This document shows, piece after piece, positions 41,935 to 53,467 of a stretch of DNA of 64,000 bases. Location of the stretch: positions 31,501,501-31,565,500 of the forward strand of contig NC_079875.1 of NCBI RefSeq assembly GCF_029227915.1, in the 5' to 3' direction. Made by a program: the position numbers and the translations under genes. A model generated the notes under the pieces. That model had not been told where the DNA came from. It made no database searches and saw only the letters and a list, made by a program, of their open reading frames with translations. The stretch's first letter is position 1. The number at the start of each line of letters is the position of its first letter. This DNA comes from Hydractinia symbiolongicarpus. Lineage: Eukaryota > Cnidaria > Hydrozoa > Anthoathecata > Hydractiniidae.

Positions 41935-42214
41935 CGTAGCTATACAACTGCGTAAGACTGGGGCCCAGAGTAGTTTAACTTATTACTACATGTGTACCTG
42001 ACCCGAATCCAAAAGGCACGTTAGGGATGTTAGGCGCATGTGATAACACCTACAATAAGGAAGTACTCTTAACTTCAGGGCAAGACTTGCGATTCAGTCG
42101 AGTTTGGTTTGTTCTCTTCAGTAAATAGCATTAAGGATGTGCTATTTCGAGTGTCTTTGTAAAAAATGAAACAAGCGGAAGTTGCACTGACAACATTAGT
42201 TACACTCCAACAAT

Positions 42215-42270
42215 GGGCTCAACCGGGATTTAAACCTAAAGCAAGAATCATGCCACTAGACCATTGAGCC
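42215..42270 (-). pseudogene. psi-tRNA-Pro, B box altered
   Basis: B box reads GGTTTAAATCC (C56 to T). Same at 49186, 49946, 52228, 52988 and 53748. Confidence 0.86.
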
Positions 42271-42351
42271 TCTATGTCCCGTGCATTTTATTATATCCAT
42301 AGAGACGAAGAAGACAGTCCCTATCTTTAACATTAGTTACACTTTGATAAT

Positions 42352-42422
42352 GGGCTCAACCGGGATTTGAACCCGGACCTCTCGCACCCAAAGCGAGAAT
42401 CATGCCACTAGACCATTAAGCC
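42352..42422 (-). tRNA. tRNA-Pro(UGG), short variable loop
   Basis: 71 nt. The missing base is best read as a 4-nt variable loop with the T stem intact. C5T acceptor wobble. Confidence 0.75.
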
Positions 42423-42622
42423 TCCATGTCACATGCAACATGCCACAATGTTCTATTAGGAATGGCTTTGGAAAAATAGGGACTGTCTTCGTTGTCTCTA
42501 AGGATATAAAAAAAAGCCTCAGTACGCAATAATGAAGTCACAACCTGGAGCAAGATTTTCTTCTTAAAATTACTTCACTCAAGAACCATTATTTTGTAAC
42601 CATGTTTTAATACTGTTTTTTC

Positions 42623-42694
42623 TGACTCTGACGTGAATTGAACACGCAACCTTCTGATCTGGAGTCAGACGCGCTACCATTGCGCCACAGAGTC
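42623..42694 (-). tRNA. tRNA-Trp(CCA), class B
   Basis: Consensus class B. Confidence 0.93.
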
Positions 42695-42974
42695 CGTAGC
42701 TATACAACTGCGTAAGACTGGGACCCAGAGTAGTTTAACTTATTACTACATGTGTACCTGACCCGAATCCAAAAGGCACGTTAGGGATGTTAGGCGCATG
42801 TGATAACACCTACAATAAGGAAGTACTCTTAACTTCAGGGCAAGACTTGCGATTCAGTCGAGTTTGGTTTGTTCTCTTCAGTAAATAGCATTAAGGATGT
42901 GCTATTTCGAGTGTCTTTGTAAAAAATGAAACAAGCGGAAATTGCACTGACAACATTAGTTACACTTCAACAAT

Positions 42975-43030
42975 GGGCTCTACCGGGATTTGAACCTAAA
43001 GCAAGAATCATGCCACTAGACCATTGAGCC
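42975..43030 (-). pseudogene. psi-tRNA-Pro
   Basis: ctctacc variant. Confidence 0.86.
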
Positions 43031-43111
43031 TCTATGTCCCGTGCATTTTATTATATCCATAGAGACGAAGAAGACAGTCCCTATCTTTAACATTAGTTAC
43101 ACTTTGATAAT

Positions 43112-43183
43112 GGGCTCAACCGGGATTTGAACCCGGGACCTCTCCCACCCAAAGCGAGAATCATACCACTAGACCATTGAGCC
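43112..43183 (-). tRNA. tRNA-Pro(UGG), anticodon-stem mismatch
   Basis: C40 changed to G (G30-G40 clash), plus C20T. Confidence 0.72.
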
Positions 43184-43382
43184 TCCATGTCACATGCAAC
43201 ATGTCACAATGTTCTATTAAGAATGGCTTTGGCAAAATAGGGACTGTCTTCGTTGTCTCTAAGGATATAAAAAAAAGCCTCAGTACGCAATAATGAAGTC
43301 ACAACCTGGAGCATGATTTTCTTCTTACAATTATTCACTCAAGAACCATTATCTTGTAACCATGTTTTAATACTGTTTTTTC

Positions 43383-43454
43383 TGACTCTGACGTGAATTG
43401 AACACGCAACCTTCTGATCTGGAGTCAGACGCGCTACCATTGCGCCACAGAGTC
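43383..43454 (-). tRNA. tRNA-Trp(CCA), class B
   Basis: Consensus class B. Confidence 0.93.
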
Positions 43455-43734
43455 CGTAGCTATACAACTGCGTAAGACTGGGACCCAGAGTAGTTTAAGT
43501 TATTACTACATGTGTACCTGACCCGAATCCAAAAGGCACGTTAGGGATGTTAGGCGCATGTGATAACGCCTACAATAAGGAAGTACTCTTAACTTCAGGG
43601 CAAGACTTGCGATTAAGTCGAGTTTGGTTTGTTCTCTGCAGTAAATGGCATTAAGGATGTGCTATTTCGAGTGTCTTTGTAAAAAATGAAACAAGCGGAA
43701 ATTGCACTGACAACATTAGTTACACTCCAACAAT

Positions 43735-43790
43735 GGGTTCAACCGGGATTTGCCCCTAAAACAAGAATCATGCCACTAGACCATTGAGCC
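43735..43790 (-). pseudogene. psi-tRNA-Pro, B box altered
   Basis: gggttca and ttgcccc changes destroy the B box. The otherwise matching copy at 50706 is intact there. Confidence 0.85.
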
Positions 43791-43871
43791 TCTATGTCCC
43801 TTGCATTTTATTATATCCATAGAGACGAAGAAGACAGTCCCTATCTTTAACATTAGTTACACTTTAATAAT

Positions 43872-43943
43872 GGGCTCAACCGGGATTTGAACCCGGGACC
43901 TCTCGCACCCAAAGCGAGAATCATGCCACTAGACCATTGAGCC
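43872..43943 (-). tRNA. tRNA-Pro(UGG)
   Basis: Consensus. Confidence 0.94.
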
Positions 43944-44143
43944 TCCATGCCACATGCAACATGTCACAATGTTCTATTAGGAATGGCTTTGGAAAAATAG
44001 GGACTGTCTTCGTTGTCTCTAAGGATATAAAAAAAAGCCTCAGTACGCAATAATGAAGTCACAACCTGGAGCAAGATTTTCTTCTTACAATTACTTCACT
44101 CAAGAACCATTATTTTGTAACCATGTTTTAATACTGTTTTTTC

Positions 44144-44215
44144 TGACTCTGACGTGAATTGAACACGCAACCTTCTGATCTGGAGTCAGACGCGCCACCA
44201 TTGCGCCACAGAGTC
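44144..44215 (-). tRNA. tRNA-Trp(CCA), class B variant
   Basis: A21 changed to G. Confidence 0.8.
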
Positions 44216-44301
44216 CGTAGCTATACAACTGCGTAAGACTGGGACCCAGAGTAGTTTAAGTTATTACTACATGTGTACCTGATCCGAATCCAAAAGGCAC
44301 G

Positions 44302-44321
44302 TGCCACTAGACCATTGAGCC
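44302..44321 (-). pseudogene. tRNA-Pro 5' fragment at deletion junction
   Basis: Only the first 20 nt of a tRNA-Pro or psi-Pro remain, joined directly to mid-spacer sequence after ggcacg. The equivalent block at 51255 continues differently, so this is a rearrangement point. Confidence 0.85.
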
Positions 44322-44402
44322 TCTATGTCCCGTGCATTTTATTATATCCATAGAGACGAAGAAGACAGTCCCTATCTTTAACATTAGTTACATTTTCATG
44401 AT

Positions 44403-44474
44403 GGGCTCAACCGGGATTTGAACCCGGGACCTCTCGCACCCAAAGCGAGAATCATACCACTAGACCATTGAGCC
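44403..44474 (-). tRNA. tRNA-Pro(UGG)
   Basis: C20T only. The 5' flank has an extra catgcaa repeat. Confidence 0.9.
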
Positions 44475-44681
44475 TCCATGTCACATGCAACATGCAACAT
44501 GTCACAATGTTCTATTAGGAATGGCTTTGGAAAAACAGGGACTGTCTTCGTTGTCTCTAAGGATATAAAAAAAAGCCTTAGTACGCAATAATAAAGTCAC
44601 AACCTGTAGCAAGATTTTCTTCTTACAATTACTTAACTAAAGAACTATTATTTTGTAACCATGTTTTAATACTGTTTTTTC

Positions 44682-44753
44682 TGACTCTGACTTGAATTGA
44701 ACACGCAACCTTCTGATCTGGAGTCAGACGCGCTACCATTGCGCCACAGTGTC
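44682..44753 (-). tRNA. tRNA-Trp(CCA), class A variant
   Basis: T4 changed to A breaks an acceptor pair. Left of a double unit. Confidence 0.72.
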
Positions 44754-44856
44754 CGTAGCCATTCACAACAGTCAAAACCTGGAGCAAGATTTTCTTCTTA
44801 CAATTACTTCACTCAAGAACCATTATTTTGTAGCCATGTTTTTATACTGTTTTTTC

Positions 44857-44928
44857 TGACTCTGACGTGAATTGAACACGCAACCTTCTGATCTGGAGTC
44901 AGACGCGCTACCATTGCGCCACAGAGTC
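44857..44928 (-). tRNA. tRNA-Trp(CCA), class B
   Basis: Consensus class B. Confidence 0.93.
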
Positions 44929-45208
44929 CGTAGCTATACAACTGCGTAAGACTGGGACCCTGAGTAGTTTAAGTTATTACTACATGTGTACCTGACCCGA
45001 ATCCAAAAGGCACGTTTGGGATATTAGGCGCATGTGATATCACCTACAATAAGGAAGTACTCTTAACTTCAGGGCAAGACTTGCGATTCAGTCGAGTTTG
45101 GTTTGTTCTCTGCAGTAAATAGCATTAAGGATGTGCTATTTCGAGTGTCTTTGTAAAAAATGAAACAAGCGGAAATTGCACTGACAACATTAGTTACACT
45201 CCAACAAT

Positions 45209-45264
45209 GGGCTCAACCGGGATTTGAACCTAAAGCAAGAATCATGCCACTAGACCATTGAGCC
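45209..45264 (-). pseudogene. psi-tRNA-Pro
   Basis: Consensus 56-nt form. Confidence 0.87.
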
Positions 45265-45345
45265 TCTATGTCCCTTGCATTTTATTATATCCATAGAGAC
45301 GAAGAAGACAGTCCCTATTTTTAACATTAGTTACAGTTTAATAAT

Positions 45346-45417
45346 GGGCTCAACCGGGATTTGAACCTGGGACCTCTCGCACCCAAAACGAGAATCATGC
45401 CACTAGACCATTGAGCC
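45346..45417 (-). tRNA. tRNA-Pro(UGG), T-stem mismatch
   Basis: G51A in the T stem and C31T wobble. Confidence 0.72.
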
Positions 45418-45617
45418 TCTATGTAACATGCAACATGTCACAATGTTCTATTAAGAATGGATTTGGAAAAATAGGGACTGTCTTCGTTGTCTCTAAGGAT
45501 ATAAAAAAAAGCCTCAGTACGCAATAATGAAGTCACAACCTGAAGCAAAATTTTCTTCTTACAATTACTTCACTCAAGAACCATTATTTTGTAACCATGT
45601 TTTAATACTGTTTTTTC

Positions 45618-45689
45618 TGACCCTGACGTGAATTGAACACGCAACCTTCTGATCTGGAGTCAGACGCGCTACGATTGCGCCACAGAGTC
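45618..45689 (-). tRNA. tRNA-Trp(CCA), class B variant
   Basis: A69G acceptor wobble and G19C. Confidence 0.7.
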
Positions 45690-45967
45690 CGTAGCTATAC
45701 AACTGCGTAAGACTGGGACCCAGAGTAGTTTAAGTTATTACTACATGTGTACCTGACCCGAATCCAAAAGGCACGTTAGGGATGTTAGGCATGTGATAAC
45801 ACCTACAATAAGGAAGTACTCTTAACTTCAGAGCAAGACTTGCGATTCAGTCAAGTTTGGTTTGTTCTCTGCAGTAAATAGCATTAAGGATGTGCTATTT
45901 CGAGTGTCTTTGTAAAAAATGAAACAAGCGGAAATTGCACTGACAACATTAGTTACACTCCAACAAT

Positions 45968-46023
45968 GGGCTCAACCGGGATTTGAACCGAAAGCAAGAA
46001 TCATGCCACTAGACCATTGAGCC
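45968..46023 (-). pseudogene. psi-tRNA-Pro
   Basis: accgaaag variant. Confidence 0.86.
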
Positions 46024-46104
46024 TCTATGTCCCTTGCATTTTATTATATCCATAGAGACGAAGAAGGCAGCCCCTATCTTTAACATTAGTTACACTTTAA
46101 TAAT

Positions 46105-46176
46105 GGGCTCAACCGGGATTTGAACCCGGGACCTCTCGCACCCAAATCGAGAATCATGCCACTAGACCATTGAGCC
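46105..46176 (-). tRNA. tRNA-Pro(UGG), anticodon-stem mismatch
   Basis: C31 changed to A. Confidence 0.75.
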
Positions 46177-46375
46177 TCCAAGTCACATGCAACATGTCAC
46201 AATGTTCTATTAGGAATGGCTTTGGAAAAATAGGGACTGTCTTTGTTGTCTCTAAGGATATAAAAAAAGCCTCAGTACGCAGTAATGAAGTCACAACCTG
46301 GAGCAAAATTTTCTTCTTACAATTACTTAACTCAAGAACTATTACTTTGTAACCATGTTTTAATACTGTTTTTTC

Positions 46376-46447
46376 TGACTCTGACTTGAATTGAACACGC
46401 AACCTTCTGATCTGGAGTCAGACGCGCTACCATTGCGCCACAGAGTC
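46376..46447 (-). tRNA. tRNA-Trp(CCA), class A
   Basis: Standard class A. Confidence 0.85.
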
Positions 46448-46727
46448 CGTAGCTATACAACTGCGTAAGACTGGGACCCAGAGTAGTTTAAGTTATTACT
46501 ACATGTGTACCTGACCCGAATCCAAAAGGCACGTTAGGGATGTTAGGCGCATGTGATAACACCTACAATAAGGAAGTACTCTTAACTTCAGGGCAAGACT
46601 TGCGATTCAGTCGAGTTTGGTTTGTTCTCTGCAGTAAATAGCATTAAGGATGTGCTATTTCGAGTGTCTTTGTAAAAAATGAAACAAGCGGAAATTGCAC
46701 TGACAACATTAGTTACACTCCAACAAT

Positions 46728-46783
46728 GGGCTCAACCGGGATTTGAACCTAAAGCAAGAATCATGCCACTAGACCATTGAGCC
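46728..46783 (-). pseudogene. psi-tRNA-Pro
   Basis: Consensus 56-nt form. Confidence 0.87.
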
Positions 46784-46864
46784 TCTATGTCCCGTGCATT
46801 TTATTATATCCATAGAGACGAAGAAGACAGTCCCTATCTTTAACATTAGTTACACTTTAATAAT

Positions 46865-46936
46865 GGGCTCAACCGGGATTTGAACCCGGGTCCTCTCGCA
46901 CCCAAAGCGAGAATCATACCACTAGACCATTGAGCC
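46865..46936 (-). tRNA. tRNA-Pro(UGG)
   Basis: One variable-loop change and C20T. Stems intact. Confidence 0.87.
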
Positions 46937-47136
46937 TCCATGTCACATGCAACATGTCACAATGTTCTATTAGGAATGGCTTTGGAAAAATAGGGACTGT
47001 CTTCGTTGTCTCTAAGGATATAAAAAAAAGCCTCAGTACGCAATAATAAAGTCACAACCTGGAGCAAGATTTTCTTCTTACAATTACTTCACTCAAGAAC
47101 CATTATTTTGTAAACATTTTTTAATACTGTTTTTTC

Positions 47137-47208
47137 TGACTCTGACGTGAATTGAACACGCAACCTTCTGATCTGGAGTCAGACGCGCTACCATTGCGCC
47201 ACAGAGTC
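47137..47208 (-). tRNA. tRNA-Trp(CCA), class B
   Basis: Consensus class B. Confidence 0.93.
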
Positions 47209-47487
47209 CGTAGCTATACAACTGCGTAAGACTGGGACCCAGAGTAGTTAAGTTATTACTACATGTGTGCCTGACCCGAATCCAAAAGGCACGTTAGGGA
47301 TGTTAGGCGCATGTGATAACACCTACAATAAGGAAGTACTCTTAACTTCAGGGCAAGACTTGCGATTCAGTCGAGTTTGGTTTGTACTCTTCAGTAAATA
47401 GCATTAAGGATGTGCTATTTCGAGTGTCTTTGTAAAAAATGAAACAAGCGGAAATTGCACTGACAACATTAGTTACACTCCAACAAT

Positions 47488-47543
47488 GGGCTCAACCGGG
47501 ATTTGAACCTGAAGCAAGAATCATGCCACTAGACCATTGAGCC
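47488..47543 (-). pseudogene. psi-tRNA-Pro
   Basis: cctgaag variant. Confidence 0.86.
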
Positions 47544-47624
47544 TCTATGTCCCGTGCATTTTATTATATCCATAGAGACGAAGAAGACAGTCCGTATTTT
47601 TAACATTAGTTGCAGTTTAATAAT

Positions 47625-47696
47625 GGGCTCAACCGGGATTTGAAGCCGGGACCTCTCGCACCCAAATCGAGAATCATGCCACTAGACCATTGAGCC
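47625..47696 (-). tRNA. tRNA-Pro(UGG), damaged
   Basis: G53C in the T stem and B box, and C31A in the anticodon stem. Confidence 0.6.
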
Positions 47697-47897
47697 TCCA
47701 TGTCACATGCAACATGTCACAATGTTCTATTAAGAATGGATTTGGAAAAATAGGGACTGTCTTCGTTTTCTCTAAGGATATAAGAAAAAAGCCTCAGTAC
47801 GCAATAATGAAGTCACAACCTGAAGTCAGATTTTCTTCTTACAATTACTTAACTCAAAAACTATTATTTTGTAACCATGTTTTAATACTGTTTTTTC

Positions 47898-47969
47898 TGA
47901 CTCTGACTTGAATTGAACACGCAACCTTCTGATCTGGAGTCAGACGCGCTACCATTGCGCCACAGAGTC
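47898..47969 (-). tRNA. tRNA-Trp(CCA), class A
   Basis: Left of a double unit. Confidence 0.85.
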
Positions 47970-48072
47970 CGTAGCCATTCACAACAGTCACAACCTGGAG
48001 CAAGATTTTCTTCTTACAATTACTTCACTCAAGAATCATTATTTTGTAACCATGTTTTAATACTGTTTTTTC

Positions 48073-48144
48073 TGACTCTGACGTGAATTAAACACGCAAC
48101 CTTCTGATCTGGAGTCAGACGCGCTACCATTGCGCCACAGAGTC
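48073..48144 (-). tRNA. tRNA-Trp(CCA), class B, C56 lost
   Basis: C56 changed to T weakens both the B box and the elbow contact with G19. Confidence 0.65.
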
Positions 48145-48424
48145 CGTAGCTATACAACTGCGTAAGACTGGGACCCAGAGTAGTTTAAGTTATTACTACA
48201 TGTGTACCTGACCCGAATCCAAAAGGCATGTTAGGGATATTAGGCGCATGTGATATCACCTACAATAAGGAAGTACTCTTAACTTCAGGGCAAGACTTGC
48301 GATTCAGTCGAGTTTGGTTTGTTCTCTGCAGTAAATAGCATTAAGGATGTGCTATTTCGAGTGTCTTTGTAAAAAATGAAACAAGCGGAAATTGCACTGA
48401 CAACATTAGTTACACTCCAACAAT

Positions 48425-48480
48425 GGGCTCAACCGGGATTTGAACCTAAAGCAAGAATCATGCCACTAGACCATTGAGCC
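48425..48480 (-). pseudogene. psi-tRNA-Pro
   Basis: Consensus 56-nt form. Confidence 0.87.
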
Positions 48481-48561
48481 TCTATGTCCCGTGTATTTTA
48501 TTATATCCATAGAGACGAAGAAGACAGTCCGTATTCTTAACATTAGTTACAGTTTAATAAT

Positions 48562-48633
48562 GGGCTCAACCGGGATTTGAAGCCGGGACCTCTCGCACCC
48601 AAATCGAGTATCATGCCACTAGACCATTGAGCC
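48562..48633 (-). tRNA. tRNA-Pro(UGG), damaged
   Basis: G53C, C31A and T26A. Same as 51604. Confidence 0.58.
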
Positions 48634-48833
48634 TCCATGTCACATGCAACATGCCACAATGTTCTATTAGGAATGGCTTTGGAAAAATAGGGACTGTCTT
48701 CGTTGTCTCTAAGGATATAAAAAAAAGCCTCAGTACGCAATAATGAAGTCACAACCTGGAGCAAGATTTTCTTCTTAAAATTACTTCACTCAAGAACCAT
48801 TATTTTGTAACCATGTTTTAATACTGTTTTTTC

Positions 48834-48905
48834 TGACTCTGACGTGAATTGAACACGCAACCTTCTGAACTGGAGTCAGACGCGCTACCATTGCGCCACA
48901 GAGTC
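48834..48905 (-). tRNA. tRNA-Trp(CCA), class B, A38T
   Basis: A38T form. Confidence 0.82.
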
Positions 48906-49185
48906 CGTAGCTATACAACTGCGTAAGACTGGGGCCCAGAGTAGTTTAACTTATTACTACATGTGTACCTGACCCGAATCCAAAAGGCACGTTAGGGATG
49001 TTAGGCGCATGTGATAACACCTACAATAAGGAAGTACTCTTAACTTCAGGGCAAGACTTGCGATTCAGTCGAGTTTGGTTTGTTCTCTTCAGTAAATAGC
49101 ATTAAGGATGTGCTATTTCGAGTGTCTTTGTAAAAAATGAAACAAGCGGAAATTGCACTGACAACATTAGTTACACTCCAACAAT

Positions 49186-49241
49186 GGGCTCAACCGGGAT
49201 TTAAACCTAAAGCAAGAATCATGCCACTAGACCATTGAGCC
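49186..49241 (-). pseudogene. psi-tRNA-Pro, B box altered
   Basis: C56T as in 42215. Confidence 0.86.
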
Positions 49242-49322
49242 TCTATGTCCCGTGCATTTTATTATATCCATAGAGACGAAGAAGACAGTCCCTATCTTTA
49301 ACATTAGTTACACTTTGATAAT

Positions 49323-49393
49323 GGGCTCAACCGGGATTTGAACCCGGACCTCTCGCACCCAAAGCGAGAATCATGCCACTAGACCATTAAGCC
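49323..49393 (-). tRNA. tRNA-Pro(UGG), short variable loop
   Basis: Copy of 42352. Confidence 0.75.
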
Positions 49394-49593
49394 TCCATGT
49401 CACATGCAACATGCCACAATGTTCTATTAGGAATGGCTTTGGAAAAATAGGGACTGTCTTCGTTGTCTCTAAGGATATAAAAAAAAGCCTCAGTACGCAA
49501 TAATGAAGTCACAACCTGGAGCAAGATTTTCTTCTTAAAATTACTTCACTCAAGAACCATTATTTTGTAACCATGTTTTAATACTGTTTTTTC

Positions 49594-49665
49594 TGACTCT
49601 GACGTGAATTGAACACGCAACCTTCTGATCTGGAGTCAGACGCGCTACCATTGCGCCACAGAGTC
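49594..49665 (-). tRNA. tRNA-Trp(CCA), class B
   Basis: Consensus class B. Confidence 0.93.
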
Positions 49666-49945
49666 CGTAGCTATACAACTGCGTATGACTGGGACCCAGA
49701 GTAGTTTAACTTATTACTACATGTGTACCTGACCCGAATCCAAAAGGCACGTTAGGGATGTTAGGCGCATGTGATAACACCTACAATAAGGAAGTACTCT
49801 TAACTTCAGGGCAAGACTTGCGATTCAGTCGAGTTTGGTTTGTTCTCTTCAGTAAATAGCATTAAGGATGTGCTATTTCGAGTGTCTTTGTAAAAAATGA
49901 AACAAGCGGAAATTGCACTGACAACATTAGTTACACTTCAACAAT

Positions 49946-50001
49946 GGGCTCAACCGGGATTTAAACCTAAAGCAAGAATCATGCCACTAGACCATTGAGC
50001 C
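49946..50001 (-). pseudogene. psi-tRNA-Pro, B box altered
   Basis: C56T form. Confidence 0.86.
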
Positions 50002-50082
50002 TCTATGTCCCGTGCATTTTATTATATCCATAGAGACGAAGAAGACAGTCCCTATCTTTAACATTAGTTACACTTTGATAAT

Positions 50083-50154
50083 GGGCTCAACCGGGATTTG
50101 AACCCGGGACCTCTCCCACCCAAAGCGAGAATCATACCACTAGACCATTGAGCC
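50083..50154 (-). tRNA. tRNA-Pro(UGG), anticodon-stem mismatch
   Basis: C40G and C20T, copy of 43112. Confidence 0.72.
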
Positions 50155-50353
50155 TCCATGTCACATGCAACATGTCACAATGTTCTATTAAGAATGGCTT
50201 TGGCAAAATAGGGACTGTCTTCGTTGTCTCTAAGGATATAAAAAAAAGCCTCAGTACGCAATAATGAAGTCACAACCTGGAGCATGATTTTCTTCTTACA
50301 ATTATTCACTCAAGAACCATTATCTTGTAACCATGTTTTAATACTGTTTTTTC

Positions 50354-50425
50354 TGACTCTGACGTGAATTGAACACGCAACCTTCTGATCTGGAGTCAGA
50401 CGCGCTACCATTGCGCCACAGAGTC
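50354..50425 (-). tRNA. tRNA-Trp(CCA), class B
   Basis: Consensus class B. Confidence 0.93.
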
Positions 50426-50705
50426 CGTAGCTATACAACTGCGTAAGACTGGGACCCAGAGTAGTTTAAGTTATTACTACATGTGTACCTGACCCGAATC
50501 CAAAAGGCACGTTAGGGATGTTAGGCGCATGTGATAACGCCTACAATAAGGAAGTACTCTTAACTTCAGGGCAAGACTTGCGATTAAGTCGAGTTTGGTT
50601 TGTTCTCTGCAGTAAATGGCATTAAGGATGTGCTATTTCGAGTGTCTTTGTAAAAAATGAAACAAGCGGAAATTGCACTGACAACATTAGTTACACTCCA
50701 ACAAT

Positions 50706-50761
50706 GGGCTCAACCGGGATTTGAACCTAAAACAAGAATCATGCCACTAGACCATTGAGCC
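50706..50761 (-). pseudogene. psi-tRNA-Pro
   Basis: aaaacaag variant. Confidence 0.86.
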
Positions 50762-50842
50762 TCTATGTCCCTTGCATTTTATTATATCCATAGAGACGAA
50801 GAAGACAGTCCCTATCTTTAACATTAGTTACACTTTAATAAT

Positions 50843-50914
50843 GGGCTCAACCGGGATTTGAACCCGGGACCTCTCGCACCCAAAGCGAGAATCATGCCAC
50901 TAGACCATTGAGCC
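50843..50914 (-). tRNA. tRNA-Pro(UGG)
   Basis: Consensus. Confidence 0.94.
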
Positions 50915-51114
50915 TCCATGCCACATGCAACATGTCACAATGTTCTATTAGGAATGGCTTTGGAAAAATAGGGACTGTCTTCGTTGTCTCTAAGGATATA
51001 AAAAAAAGCCTCAGTACGCAATAATGAAGTCACAACCTGGAGCAAGATTTTCTTCTTACAATTACTTCACTCAAGAACCATTATTTTGTAACCATGTTTT
51101 AATACTGTTTTTTC

Positions 51115-51186
51115 TGACTCTGACGTGAATTGAACACGCAACCTTCTGATCTGGAGTCAGACGCGCCACCATTGCGCCACAGAGTC
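51115..51186 (-). tRNA. tRNA-Trp(CCA), class B variant
   Basis: A21G, copy of 44144. Confidence 0.8.
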
Positions 51187-51466
51187 CGTAGCTATACAAC
51201 TGCGTAAGACTGGGACCCAGAGTAGTTTAAGTTATTACTACATGTGTACCTGATCCGAATCCAAAAGGCATGTTAGGGATATTAGGCGCATGTGATATCA
51301 CCTACAATAAGGAAGTACTCTTAACTTCAGGGCAAGACTTGCGATTCAGTCGAGTTTGGTTTGTTCTCTGCAGTAAATAGCATTAAGGATGTGCTATTTC
51401 GAGTGTCTTTGTAAAAAATGAAACAAGCGGAAATTGCACTGACAACATTAGTTACACTCCAACAAT

Positions 51467-51522
51467 GGGCTCAACCGGGATTTGAACCTAAAGCAAGAAT
51501 CATGCCACTAGACCATTGAGCC
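51467..51522 (-). pseudogene. psi-tRNA-Pro
   Basis: Consensus 56-nt form. Confidence 0.87.
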
Positions 51523-51603
51523 TCTATGTCCCGTGCATTTTATTATATCCATAGAGACGAAGAAGACAGTCCGTATTCTTAACATTAGTTACAGTTTAAT
51601 AAT

Positions 51604-51675
51604 GGGCTCAACCGGGATTTGAAGCCGGGACCTCTCGCACCCAAATCGAGTATCATGCCACTAGACCATTGAGCC
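51604..51675 (-). tRNA. tRNA-Pro(UGG), damaged
   Basis: Copy of 48562. Confidence 0.58.
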
Positions 51676-51875
51676 TCCATGTCACATGCAACATGCCACA
51701 ATGTTCTATTAGGAATGGCTTTGGAAAAATAGGGACTGTCTTCGTTGTCTCTAAGGATATAAAAAAAAGCCTCAGTACGCAATAATGAAGTCACAACCTG
51801 GAGCAAGATTTTCTTCTTAAAATTACTTCACTCAAGAACCATTATTTTGTAACCATGTTTTAATACTGTTTTTTC

Positions 51876-51947
51876 TGACTCTGACGTGAATTGAACACGC
51901 AACCTTCTGAACTGGAGTCAGACGCGCTACCATTGCGCCACAGAGTC
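51876..51947 (-). tRNA. tRNA-Trp(CCA), class B, A38T
   Basis: A38T form. Confidence 0.82.
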
Positions 51948-52227
51948 CGTAGCTATACAACTGCGTAAGACTGGGGCCCAGAGTAGTTTAACTTATTACT
52001 ACATGTGTACCTGACCCGAATCCAAAAGGCACGTTAGGGATGTTAGGCGCATGTGATAACACCTACAATAAGGAAGTACTCTTAACTTCAGGGCAAGACT
52101 TGCGATTCAGTCGAGTTTGGTTTGTTCTCTTCAGTAAATAGCATTAAGGATGTGCTATTTCGAGTGTCTTTGTAAAAAATGAAACAAGCGGAAATTGCAC
52201 TGACAACATTAGTTACACTCCAACAAT

Positions 52228-52283
52228 GGGCTCAACCGGGATTTAAACCTAAAGCAAGAATCATGCCACTAGACCATTGAGCC
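52228..52283 (-). pseudogene. psi-tRNA-Pro, B box altered
   Basis: C56T form. Confidence 0.86.
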
Positions 52284-52364
52284 TCTATGTCCCGTGCATT
52301 TTATTATATCCATAGAGACGAAGAAGACAGTCCCTATCTTTAACATTAGTTACACTTTGATAAT

Positions 52365-52435
52365 GGGCTCAACCGGGATTTGAACCCGGACCTCTCGCAC
52401 CCAAAGCGAGAATCATGCCACTAGACCATTAAGCC
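52365..52435 (-). tRNA. tRNA-Pro(UGG), short variable loop
   Basis: 71-nt form. Confidence 0.75.
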
Positions 52436-52635
52436 TCCATGTCACATGCAACATGCCACAATGTTCTATTAGGAATGGCTTTGGAAAAATAGGGACTGTC
52501 TTCGTTGTCTCTAAGGATATAAAAAAAAGCCTCAGTACGCAATAATGAAGTCACAACCTGGAGCAAGATTTTCTTCTTAAAATTACTTCACTCAAGAACC
52601 ATTATTTTGTAACCATGTTTTAATACTGTTTTTTC

Positions 52636-52707
52636 TGACTCTGACGTGAATTGAACACGCAACCTTCTGATCTGGAGTCAGACGCGCTACCATTGCGCCA
52701 CAGAGTC
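52636..52707 (-). tRNA. tRNA-Trp(CCA), class B
   Basis: Consensus class B. Confidence 0.93.
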
Positions 52708-52987
52708 CGTAGCTATACAACTGCGTAAGACTGGGACCCAGAGTAGTTTAACTTATTACTACATGTGTACCTGACCCGAATCCAAAAGGCACGTTAGGGA
52801 TGTTAGGCGCATGTGATAACACCTACAATAAGGAAGTACTCTTAACTTCAGGGCAAGACTTGCGATTCAGTCGAGTTTGGTTTGTTCTCTTCAGTAAATA
52901 GCATTAAGGATGTGCTATTTCGAGTGTCTTTGTAAAAAATGAAACAAGCGGAAATTGCACTGACAACATTAGTTACACTCCAACAAT

Positions 52988-53043
52988 GGGCTCAACCGGG
53001 ATTTAAACCTAAAGCAAGAATCATGCCACTAGACCATTGAGCC
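52988..53043 (-). pseudogene. psi-tRNA-Pro, B box altered
   Basis: C56T form. Confidence 0.86.
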
Positions 53044-53124
53044 TCTATGTCCCGTGCATTTTATTATATCCATAGAGACGAAGAAGACAGTCCCTATCTT
53101 TAACATTAGTTACACTTTGATAAT

Positions 53125-53195
53125 GGGCTCAACCGGGATTTGAACCCGGACCTCTCGCACCCAAAGCGAGAATCATGCCACTAGACCATTAAGCC
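53125..53195 (-). tRNA. tRNA-Pro(UGG), short variable loop
   Basis: 71-nt form, 760 bp after 52365. Confidence 0.75.
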
Positions 53196-53395
53196 TCCAT
53201 GTCACATGCAACATGCCACAATGTTCTATTAGGAATGGCTTTGGAAAAATAGGGACTGTCTTCGTTGTCTCTAAGGATATAAAAAAAAGCCTCAGTACGC
53301 AATAATGAAGTCACAACCTGGAGCAAGATTTTCTTCTTAAAATTACTTCACTCAAGAACCATTATTTTGTAACCATGTTTTAATACTGTTTTTTC

Positions 53396-53467
53396 TGACT
53401 CTGACGTGAATTGAACACGCAACCTTCTGATCTGGAGTCAGACGCGCTACCATTGCGCCACAGAGTC
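53396..53467 (-). tRNA. tRNA-Trp(CCA), class B
   Basis: Consensus class B. Confidence 0.93.
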
